Source: Hyposmocoma kahamanoa
Taxonomy: Eukaryota; Arthropoda; Insecta; Lepidoptera; Cosmopterigidae
Assembly (NCBI RefSeq): GCF_003589595.1
Contig: NW_020653397.1
Span: 1,637,092-1,701,091 of the forward strand
Reading direction: 5' to 3'
Length of the DNA stretch: 64,000 nt
The notes beneath the pieces are model-generated. The model was given only the letters and a program-made list of their open reading frames with translations, was not told the DNA's origin and ran no database searches. Of this stretch, positions 56,193-64,000 are shown piece after piece (positions within the stretch are counted from its first letter, which is position 1; every line of letters begins with the position of its first letter). The translations under genes and the position numbers were made by a program.

Positions 56193-56339
56193 AAAAAACC
56201 TAAATTGACATTTGTTCACCATCAACAACCTGAAAAAGCTAATCGAATCACTAACATGGATTTTGTCATCCAAGTACGTAGAATGACAAATCTTTTAAAG
56301 TTTTTGTTTGACAATAGTTTTGAATCTCGTGAATGGCAA

Positions 56340-56670
56340 ACATCTACACTGACATTTAGTCGTGAAAATTGGGTATGGCAGAAGAACGCACGAAAGTAGA
56401 ATTATTGCAGTGGAGATGAGATCTTTGAGGAAAGTTTGTGGAATAAAGTTGAATGATAGAGTGTAGAATACAATAATTCTTGAAAGATGTGGCTTGAAAC
56501 AGGATGTGGTGACTAGAATAGAGAAAGGACTGTTGAGGTGGTTTGGGCAATTTAAAGCGAATGGTTGTAAGAAGAATTACCAACCAGTTTCATGATGCGA
56601 ATGTGGATGGAAGGTTTTTAAGACGTCTCAGAAGGACTTACATCGATTTTACCATGCGTATCACTTCAAC
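56340..56670 (+). pseudogene. RTE LINE C-terminal remnant, heavily decayed
   Basis: Pieces of different frames read ENWVWQKNARK, AVEMRSLRKVCGIKLNDRV, ERCGLKQDVVTRIEKG, LLRWFGQ and LRRLRRTYIDF. They correspond block by block to the copy at 2465-2800 (CWVWQKKHES, ERCGVEEDIV, LRWFGHV, RPRRTYHD). Several stops and frameshifts show an older insertion than the 2334 copy. Confidence 0.75.
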
Positions 56671-56924
56671 TCAAACCGCCGAAACGAAAAGCACTGTTTG
56701 TGTTTTTTAAAAAATAAACATAAACATACAATAAAAAGATTCTGGAGCATACATAAAGATTATCATTTCCTAACTTTAAAAACTACATTAAAAATATTTT
56801 GATTGAAAAGTCATATTACAAAATTGAATACTACGTGTTAGATAAAGATGTATGGAAAGACGACACGGCTCCAGAATCCACACAAATTTGATTCAAAGTG
56901 TATTATAGCATTTAATTTTATTTT

Positions 56925-57065
56925 AAAAGAGCAATCCCTAGAGTTTCTTGCTCGTTGTTATCAGGGAAGGCAGCCTAGTGAACGAGCAGTAGCTTAAATG
57001 TGACGTTTTCAAGTGTAAATTTATTTAACTTGTATGGAATAAATGATTATTTGACTTTGACTTTG
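56925..57065 (+). mobile_element. LINE 3' UTR and terminus
   Basis: AAAGAGCAATCCCTAGAGTT, TTCTTGCTCG, GAACGAGCAGTAGCTTAAAT, then ATGGAATAAATGATTATTTG and a repeated GACTTT tail. It shares the 5' motif with the scraps at 38690, 55895 and 61100 but has a different distal part. Confidence 0.65.
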
Positions 57066-57600
57066 AAAATAGTATCATTTCCAGTTTGTATATTAATGTA
57101 TGTGGACTATTATTCGAGCGGCCCATGTAAAATTATAGTTTGTGCAAATATCTTTAGTCTATATTAAATGCGCCTATAAATAAATTTCCAAATTTCAACT
57201 TAAATACCAAAGATCCGCCGGGGTCAACGGCGTACGTGTTAGGTTCCTTGCAACGACACCAGATAAATCATTCGTCAGTACCAACCCTATCTGCCCTGAG
57301 TAATGGCGGAGCAATCAGGGGATGGTCACGGTGCCTTGTTTTAACAACTACAGACAATGTTGGGTCGTGTGAAAACTTGCTGTTAGTGTTAGTTTAATCC
57401 GTTACTCTGATTTATTCTATTGCCGATATTTTCCATTTTGTTAACTCAACCTCTATTGCAAATTTTCAAGTTTATCCTCAACCGTTAATACAAAATCCAA
57501 GAATAAGACTCCCCTTCGAATTTCAAATGAAAAATATACAATTATATACGGAGAAGTATCAAAGGCGCGGCCTCAAAAAAGCTCCTCGAATTTAACAAGT
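57066..57600. other. No gene recognised
   Basis: A GC-richer segment at 57210-57340 (GATCCGCCGGGGTCAACGGC) has no frame that I can identify. Confidence 0.3.
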
Positions 57601-57910
57601 TCGCACTTGACTCGCGGTATTTATAAACGTCAATCAAAACTGTCAAAAGTGACAGTAGTCAAATCCCGCCCTGTGCTTCCCGGCAAATTTAGAAAGACAT
57701 CCATCTTACGTACGTTATGCATTAAGTTATAAACCTTTCACAACTAGTCGACTATAACGGCAAAGGACATTCCTAATTTGAAAAACACACGTTCGAAGTT
57801 GGCGCGCGTGCTCGATTTGCCGATTAGTGTTATTTTTGAAAATGGATTCGCTTCGCCTTTGGCTGTTACCGCCCACAAGATGGCCGCTCGCGCGGGAAAA
57901 GAAATGAATG
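57601..57910 (+). promoter_or_regulatory. CpG-rich candidate promoter
   Basis: It contains a TATTTATAAAC element (57619-57629), the palindrome CTGTCAAAAGTGACAG (57640-57655; paired TGTCA, the core of TALE homeodomain sites), GGCGCGCG at about 57802, and CAAGATGGCCGC (57876-57887), a YY1/Pho consensus. A 22-codon ORF (MDSLRLWLLPP) starts at 57842 and overlaps the YY1 site. No downstream exon was found, so this is only a candidate. Confidence 0.3.
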
Positions 57911-58974
57911 ATACACAATTTTATTGAAGTGATGTGTTATTACCGGCTGAGCCTATAATTACTTGCGCTCGCGTGGGAAGGGATTAGAAAAAATATGTTT
58001 TAGTTTAAATGGCTCGTGCCTCGCTAATTGGGGAGTTCATGGGAGATTTGATTTTTGAATCGTGCACACAATTATAAGTTGCTTGTCAGATTTTTTGTTT
58101 GTACTCGTTTTAATGACATTAATTTGTAAGAGTTACTCTAAAATTAAAATAACGCATAGGTACACTATTGTTAAACTTCCGTTTGTTAAAAATAATCGTT
58201 GTTGATTATCCGTAAGCTTGTAAGCTATTTTGTGTTAGCAGCGATACTGGCTGAATGTACAATACAAAAATTTCAAATTTTAAAACAGTATTCGATCCGA
58301 AACAGTTTTTTTTTTACGGGGTGTAATGTTAATTAAAGGTCTGCACCGGACGAGCGCATATTGGTTCGTCAGTTTCTTTTCCTCCTCTTTGCCAAAAAAA
58401 GAGAAAAAAAAACAGAATTTTAGGCAGCTTCGATATCCTTCTTGTCAAGCAGACAGTTGGTATTTTGAGATGAAACACAAAGCCCATGTTTCGGGAAATG
58501 GACGTAAAATTGGAATTTCCAATTTCCCTTCTTTGCTTTTTTTGTATGCACGATGATTGATTCTGATTTTGCGAAATGCAGTTTTTGCAATATGCGTATA
58601 TTATAGTGTAAATTCGAGTTAATTCTCTAGAGGATTCTGTTATAGTATTTTTCAGAACTTTTTCAAAACCAAAATTTTATAAATTTTGTTGAAAGTTTTT
58701 TGCTCGTCTAAGATAACAAATTAATAAATAAAAGATAAAATACAAAATATTGCTTCTTCGACAAGAAACATTCAATAAAAATAATAAAATTAATTTAAAA
58801 AAATGCAAAAATCGCAAATAATGTCCAAAAGCACGAAAGGCAGGGTCGAGGTAGCCGGGCAGGAAGAAATCCAGTATGTATGAGTATATTATCTGGCTCA
58901 GTTAGCAAGCTTCGAAAAGGCAAGATAAGGAAATCGGTCGTCGCACAGAGAACCCCTGGAAGTGATACTGGTCC
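57911..58974. other. No gene recognised
   Basis: AT-rich. GGTCTGCACCGGACGAGC at 58339 is an isolated GC-rich spot. Confidence 0.3.
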
Positions 58975-59765
58975 TTGAAGGAGTACTTGAAGGGTAACTT
59001 CCTAATGTTATTTAGGCGCAAACTCATCGATATGTGGATCCTGCCCATCCTAACACACGGTGCACACATATGGTCGCTGACCGAGTTCCAGAAGTCTAAA
59101 CTCAAGATCTGCCAGGGGGAGAGGAACCGCAGCATCTGAGCTTTAAACGTATTGACCGAGCACCCAACACAATGCTGCGTTGGATGACTGGCATTGCTGA
59201 TGCGGGGAGCAAAACAGACAGGTTCGAATGGGATTGGGCGGGCCACGTTATCCGGATGCAACCCGAGAAGTGTGCGAACGTCGCATAGAGTATATAACCA
59301 GAAAAAAACAGAGACGAAATGTCATTTAATTTGTTTGAAAACTATTTTGCCATATCATTACGGCGACAACTGACGGGTGTCGTCAATTGTTTCACTGCAA
59401 GACGTCCACTTTAACTTGAGCTTTACTATGATGGACGATAATTGAAAAATTACATATTTAATATTTAATTATCGATGAAATGTGATTCCGTTTGTTTTGT
59501 AAATAGATGTTTTGCTGTTTTCCCAGACCACCGAATGGAACAGCCCCCCATAGTTAGAGATATTATCTTTATTACAGGTCAGTTGTTGGCGATGTACTAT
59601 TTCACCTATCTAATTTGTAATTTCAGTGCAAACAAGAGTTGATATTTAAAAGTGAAATGATGAGTCGATGGAACGTCGTCACACTATGGAGCGCCGTTGG
59701 CGGAACGATCTCGATGGGTTTGAGAGGGAGACCTTTGCCCAGCAATGGAACCTATAATAGGTTAA
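58975..59765 (+). pseudogene. RTE LINE C-terminal remnant split by a DNA element
   Basis: The left part (58975-59284) reads LKGNFLMLFRRKLIDMWILP, LTHGAHIWSLTEFQKSKLKI and CQGERNRSI, then after damage GIADAG-like and WDWAGHVIRM-like blocks, a typical RTE-type C-terminal region. The right part (59680-59765) gives RRWRNDLDGFERETFAQQWN and the CCCAGCAATGGAACC 3' motif. The element at 59285-59669 lies between, with a near-perfect target duplication. The long minus-strand ORF is a shadow. Confidence 0.7.
59285..59669. mobile_element. 385-bp relative of the 32250 element, nested in a LINE
   Basis: After ATAGAGTATATAACCAGAAA it follows 32309-32735 closely (ATGTCATTTAATTTGTTTGA, GACGGGTGTCGTCAA, AATTACATATTTAATATTTA, TTAGAGATATTATCTTTATT). 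It ends in GAGTCGAT, the inverse of the ATCGA terminus. The flanks CGAACGTCGC (59275-59284) and GGAACGTCGT (59670-59679) agree at 8 of 10 positions, matching the 10-bp duplication at 32250. No ORF. Confidence 0.75.
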
Positions 59766-60014
59766 ATAAAAAAAATAAAAACACAATAAGCTATTTATGT
59801 GTCATCATTAACCCTACAGACCAAACAAATAATTTAGATGCTCCCTTGCTGGGCACGGGTTTCTTCTAAGAGGGTGGAAATTAAAATCAAAATGTACCAG
59901 CATAAGTCAGAACTTAAAGTCATATTTACTTACTGCTTCAAGGATGGAACCGTTAACTTTTCAATAGTGAAGCAACCTTGTCCCTTTGGATTATTATCGC
60001 TCTTATAAACAGTT
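59766..60014. repeat. SINE-4/RTE tail scrap and unassigned sequence
   Basis: At 59840-59875 the minus strand has AACCCGTGCCCAGCAAGGGA, the terminal motif of SINE-4 and RTE LINEs. The rest is unassigned. Confidence 0.45.
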
Positions 60015-60259
60015 GTTTTCAATCGGGACCACAAAGCGTCTTTGAGACGAAAGTATAAGGAAATTAATATTCTTACGCTAGCGTCAAAGTAAGTTTATGA
60101 AAAATAATAACAGACATAATTTCATTTAAGGGGTAATTATACCCTTCTATAATCCCGGTTGATATTCAACATTTGCCATTTTAATAATAATAATAATATA
60201 ATAATAATAATTCATCAGGTTGTCTCGATATATGGATTTTTGAAATAAATATTGTAAAT

Positions 60260-61062
60260 AGGAAATGAAACTATTTTTCCGGATTTAAATCGCGTATATT
60301 TGTTTTTTCAAACAAACCGACGTTTCGGGCCCTTTACAGGTCCCATGGTCTTGGTTGACTGAGGTGGTACAGTCTTCAACCAGTTATGTCTAATATTGAC
60401 GCAAACCACCCTATTTTTTCACTATAGTTACAATAGTTTGTAGTGTAGTACAGACTTGTTTACGCGACGGTCTGCAGTCTGCGAGCATGTCATGGATAAA
60501 CCTACACATTCAATGAAGTTTGACAAACCCCAGGTCCTTGCAAAAGAAGTCCGTTATCTACCCAGGATGCTGCGAGAGGCCATTGAAATTAAAAAACATC
60601 CTAATTTCAACAGAGAAGATGGTTTCTCCGTACCACCAGTTTGGGATCCAGTATTTCCTCTAATGAAAAATCCCAAACAGACATAAGACTGCAATACTAA
60701 TTAATATGTTTTAGTTTATTCTAATTTCTATTAATAATTAATAATAAATTGAACTTAATAAAAATTAATTCAATAAAATAATTTGTAAAACTTAATATAG
60801 CGTAAATTGGAATGGTTTCTTTGTAAAATTAAAAATAAGGTATTTAATTAATAACTATTGTAACTATAGTGAAAAAAAAGGTTGTTTGCATCAATATTAG
60901 ACATAACTGGTTGAAGACTGTACCACCTCAGTCAACCGTGACCATGGGACCTGTAAAGGGCCCGAAACGTCGGTTTGTTTGAAAAAACAAATATACGCGA
61001 TTTAAATCCGGAAAAATAGTTTCATTTCCTATGTGTAACAATGGCGAAAACCTAAGAACTCG
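60260..61062 (+). mobile_element. Penelope-like element, 5'-truncated, with 179-bp inverted repeats
   Basis: 60260-60438 and 60853-61031 are inverted copies of equal length (179 bp) with only a few differences. Each contains the core CTGTAAAGGGCCCGAAACGT and a TTTGTTTGAAAAAACAAA hairpin. A further 31 bases (61032-61062) lie after the right repeat. The perfect 15-bp direct repeat ATAAATATTGTAAAT flanks at 60245-60259 and 61063-61077. The centre encodes a C-terminal Penelope-type endonuclease fragment. Inverted flanking copies of the terminal repeat and duplications of 10-17 bp are known for Penelope elements. Confidence 0.8.
60456..60686 (+). CDS. Penelope-like ORF, C-terminal fragment next to the GIY-YIG endonuclease
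   Basis: An open frame of 76 codons with no ATG at its start, because the copy is truncated. The motifs SMKFDKPQVLAKEVRYLPRM and LREAIEIKKHPNFNREDGF are the segment that follows the GIY-YIG nuclease core in arthropod Penelope-like proteins (residues H, F-E/D, L-A-K-E, R-EAIEI, NREDG). The reverse transcriptase and the GIY-YIG signature itself are missing. It stops at TAA 60684-60686. Confidence 0.75.
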   Translation: MFTRRSAVCEHVMDKPTHSMKFDKPQVLAKEVRYLPRMLREAIEIKKHPNFNREDGFSVPPVWDPVFPLMKNPKQT

Positions 61063-61228
61063 ATAAATATTGTAAATGACAACTGTGCACAAATGTTTCT
61101 TTACAAAGAGCAACCCTTAAATTTTCTTGCTCAGGGGAATCTGCCTTACGAATGACCAGTTCAATCAATATGACGATTTCGACGTGTAATTTGCTTGCTT
61201 ATGAAATAAAGATTATTTTGACTTTGAC

Positions 61229-63245
61229 TAGGGGGTCATCTTTTTTACAAATTTGGTAAATAGAGATTAATTATAAAATTTTAATTTCTTTTCGTACGTC
61301 CCAATTCAATCTACCAGGCTCTCATAACGTGAGTGCATCTAAAAAGTTAATCCAAGAAACGCAGAGCGATTCATATTCATAGCGGCTTTCAGGGAAATGT
61401 ACCAGGAAGACATGGGATGAGATGCATGAATATTAACGCGACTACGCCGACGTAACTGTGTTAGGTTGCTACTAGTAGTACTGTCGGTAACAGAAGCATA
61501 TAGATTTCCCAAATAAAAGGATTATATACAAGTTATATTCATTCCTATATTGCATATTGAAATCGATAACGTCACTAAACGAAAAAGTCAAAATTAGAAA
61601 ATTTTGAAATTAAATTTAAATTCTATTAAAAGTTTCTTTGTTCAATGTGTGTGATATGGTGGTTATTTATTGCGTACCAGTATCTTGTTGTCTTGGTAAA
61701 TTAGGAAAAGTCAAAAGCAATGTATTTTTTTGTTTTAAACAGAATCTAATAAGCTTTAAAATTTAAGTCACACTTCCAACTAGCATAACCCCATACAAGT
61801 ATGACAGTATTGCACGTTGAAAACAATGCTGTCACTAAACGAATTTAGCTTTTTGAAATTTAAACTTAAGTATTCTAAGAAACTGTAATGCCCATGTCCC
61901 AAAAATTGAATTTTCCGTTTAGTGAAATTATTAATTTTAACGCGCGATATGGGAAAATAGATTGCTGGGTTTCTCTTTTTCACATTACAGCAGCGATTAA
62001 TATAAAAATAGTAAACATATTTTCATTCCAAACAACGTAAACAACATTTTCAAAATACACTTCCTTTGCCCACTGTACTACGCTGCATGCCAACGTTAGG
62101 GGCACGCTTCAAGTTGCGAGCTACGTTCTGAAATTTGACATTTTGACAGCTCTCCGACGTCCTCCCTCCCCCTCCACCCTTCGGCTGGGGGTTGGACGGC
62201 CCCTATAATAACATTACGTATATGAGATTCTCGTTCCTGTCTCTGAATTGTTAATGCACTGTAATTGATATTATAATTTTGATCGTTTTCGTTACTACCA
62301 GCTTTTAATGAACAGCTAAATAAATATACGAGCGCGTACAAACTGCACTCTAAACTACACAATCAGTTGTCTGATCTAACAAAGTAACTAAATAAACTGA
62401 TTAGTAAAAGATTGAACGTTGTCCTTCAATTGAACTCTTCAATTTTCTTTGTTTTAAAGTTGCTTCACTACAAACGTAACTTCAATTCACTCTGACAGAC
62501 ATCAGAGCGGCAGACAGCGCTTTTTCACGTTGTGAAAACCACCAAATCAGCTGTCAATCAATCACTAACTAGGAATCAGTTTAAAAAGACCTCAACACCG
62601 TTGAAAAAGACAGCAAAGATATTTTTAACGACATCGAACATATGCTGACTAGATCACTAATCAGTGTCTCCAGTCCAGCCGTGGAAAAAAGACAAAGCTG
62701 TCACTCGCTGTCACTGGAAAAATATCAAAAACGTTTAAAACGTATTTAAAGCCTAAATTGCCACGTCACCAAGCTTCCTGAAGCTAAATTCGCACTATTC
62801 GAACGAGATCGGTGAAGATCGGAAATTTGAAAAAAAAATGGGAAAAAAGAATGTTCGAAGTCATTGTTTCGGAGCCGTGCCTTGATTAAAACCGTTGCAA
62901 AAACACTGGCAAGAACTAACAGTTTTAAAATTGGAAAGGAATTGTGTTGTTCTCGTTACTTATGCGGACGAGAAAAGTGATGCCAATAACATTAAAAACA
63001 GATAGCATGGGAGAGAAATATGCAGGATTCATTTTTAAACGAAAAAAACATTCGAAAGTGTTCGGTTTATTCACGACGAGATATCGTTCGCCGCGTAAAT
63101 ATGATATTTTATTGACATTTACGCGGTGCGGTCAATTTTTTTGCAATGCACCATAGGCTGTTTTAGAGAATCAATGCTTTATTTGTTTTGTTGATATTGT
63201 CAACATCGAATGGTATTGAAGAGCGTTGAATTTAGCATAGGTCAG
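61229..63245. other. No gene recognised
   Basis: Two diverged direct repeats, each with a GTCACTAAACGAA block (61572-61584 and 61831-61843), suggest an old tandem or dispersed element. A C-rich/pyrimidine-rich patch lies at 62155-62185. The 62460-62850 part has several TGTCA/TGACA motifs and less AT bias, which could suit a 5' flank, but no exon is evident. Confidence 0.3.
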
Positions 63246-63415
63246 GGGTAACCTATCACAAACTCGAATTTATTTTTTCCGAAATAGTGTTTGTTGGAAT
63301 TTTCATTACCCCGAAAGCCGAAATATAACATAACCGGTTTTCTTTCTGATATGTCGGATGTTTGTCGCAAAGATACGGTTAGGTTCGGTTAGGTTAGGTT
63401 AAGTTAGATTTAAAT
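63246..63415 (+). repeat. Dispersed repeat ending in TTAGG units
   Basis: Second copy of 24795-24955, with a longer TTAGG-type array at 63379-63410 (variants TTCGG and TTAAG). Confidence 0.65.
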
Positions 63416-63544
63416 TCGAGGAAACGTTATTCTGGAAACTGTCATTTCGGACTTCTGATAGGTAACCAGTTTAGGGACCTAAGGCTAACAATGATTAAAA
63501 AAAAAGCCGTTTAAAACTGCATAGACAAATACGTAAGATCTGCA

Positions 63545-63710
63545 CAGCGCCATCTTAGCCTAGCCCGATAGCCACGTTGAGGAAACAGAAGCTGGCTCAC
63601 ATCTAGTCAGATTGAAGGAGTTTTTATTTTTGTTCGATCTTTGAATTAATAATTATAACAAACTAATGAAGTAATTTCACAAAAAATAAATAAATATCGT
63701 GGTAGTCAAA
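63545..63710 (+). repeat. SINE-2-type 3' portion
   Basis: TTTTTATTTTTGTTCGATCT, GAATTAATAATTATAACAAA and GAAGTAATTTCACAAAAAAT match 33640-33685 and 29990-30085. CAGCGCCATCTTA at 63545-63557 is a CTCF-like core. Confidence 0.5.
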
Positions 63711-63764
63711 CATCATGGTATTCGAAAAAAAAAACAAACAGCGACAACTCTTGTTCACCTGTGT

Positions 63765-64000
63765 TAGGTATAAAGGTAGGTTCCGTTGGTGCGGGAGCCC
63801 AGGCGTATGCTAGGGCGGCCGGGCGGCGTCGTGGTGAATGTTCACTGATCCCACGGCGCCGACTCAACCGGCGAGAAGGAAACCCGGTGGTGTTTTAGTG
63901 GGGTAGGCCCTCCAGTCTGGAGGGAGAGTCCCCACATAACTCCTGAGTCTCCCTGGGCTCAGGGGTATCCATAAAGATTTCCCCCCCGTCAAAAAAAAAA
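63765..64000 (+). mobile_element. GC-rich non-LTR element 3' end with poly(A)
   Basis: An abrupt change to GC-rich sequence (GGGCGGCCGGGCGGCGTCGT, CGACTCAACCGGCGAGAAGG, GGCCCTCCAGTCTGGAGGG) runs to CCCCCCCGTC and an A run at the window edge. A GC-rich 3' UTR joined to poly(A) is expected of an R1/R2-group LINE or a SINE derived from one. CCTCCAGTCTGGAGG and CCCTGGGCTCAGGGG form short hairpins. No coding part was identified. Confidence 0.5.

Larger units (their letters stand above)
60015..61228 (+). mobile_element. LINE 3' end split by a Penelope-like element
   Basis: The left part (60015-60259) reads ASLRRKYKEINILTLASK then stops, with an FYNKIP-like remnant and an AAT microsatellite (60181-60211). 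The right part (61063-61228) carries AAAGAGCAACCCTTAAATTT, GGGGAATCTGCCTTACGAAT, TCAATATGACGATTTCGA and the terminus TGAAATAAAGATTATTTTGA. Both match consecutive parts of 37728-38335, so they were one copy before the insertion at 60260. Confidence 0.75.

Noticed and set aside
58902..59261. 119-codon minus-strand ORF
   Set aside because: It is antisense to an RTE remnant that has clear conserved blocks on the plus strand.
1..64000. CRISPR array, phage defence system, operon or integrated virus
   Set aside because: No regularly spaced repeats, no compact gene strings and no viral or LTR-retroelement signature; the window is repeat-rich insect DNA.

Overview
This window is repeat-dense, AT-rich eukaryotic DNA, most likely from a moth or butterfly (Lepidoptera). 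That rests on several tRNA-derived SINE families of lepidopteran type, RTE-type LINE ends with GTAT or GATGAT tails, Penelope-like and mariner elements, short TTAGG tracts (the insect telomere unit), and the lack of any compact gene series. There is one 400-bp assembly gap (40069-40468). No complete host gene is visible. Three short stretches could be host exons: a signal-peptide-like first exon at 17793, and two minus-strand ORFs at 21209-21613 and 48397-48714. All three are tentative.

Layout. 0.8-4 kb: a family A repeat, a 5'-truncated RTE insertion with a perfect 13-bp target duplication, and a SINE broken by a 228-bp hAT-like MITE with a perfect 8-bp duplication. 6-15 kb: family B copies, SINE-1, three foldback elements, Penelope-like remnants and a GC-rich patch holding a CTCF-consensus site (14960-14974). 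15-24 kb: mostly unannotated AT-rich DNA with the CpG-rich patch and candidate first exon near 17.6-17.9 kb. 24-31 kb: a TTAGG-bearing repeat, a LINE 3' half on the minus strand, family A and B copies and a full SINE-1. 31-34.5 kb: a 766-bp foldback/composite inverted-repeat element with a perfect 10-bp duplication and a head-to-head SINE-2 pair. 36-39 kb: decayed LINE C-termini. 40.8-43.6 kb: a dead mariner inside a family A repeat. 44-46 kb: LINE remnants. 49-57 kb: SINE-4 copies, a large inverted duplication containing SINE-3, and more LINE debris. 58.9-61.2 kb: two nested insertions, a terminal-inverted-repeat element inside an RTE LINE, and a Penelope-like element with 179-bp inverted repeats inside another LINE. 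The window ends in the poly(A) tail of a GC-rich element.

Repeat names used here are local. Family A is an uncharacterised repeat of about 350 bp (4 copies). Family B is a repeat of about 300 bp ending A-rich (about 20 copies or fragments). SINE-1 to SINE-4 are four tRNA-headed families. The main biology on view is successive nesting of mobile elements, whose order can be read from target duplications and interrupted homologies. No virus, toxin gene, CRISPR array or prokaryotic system was seen.
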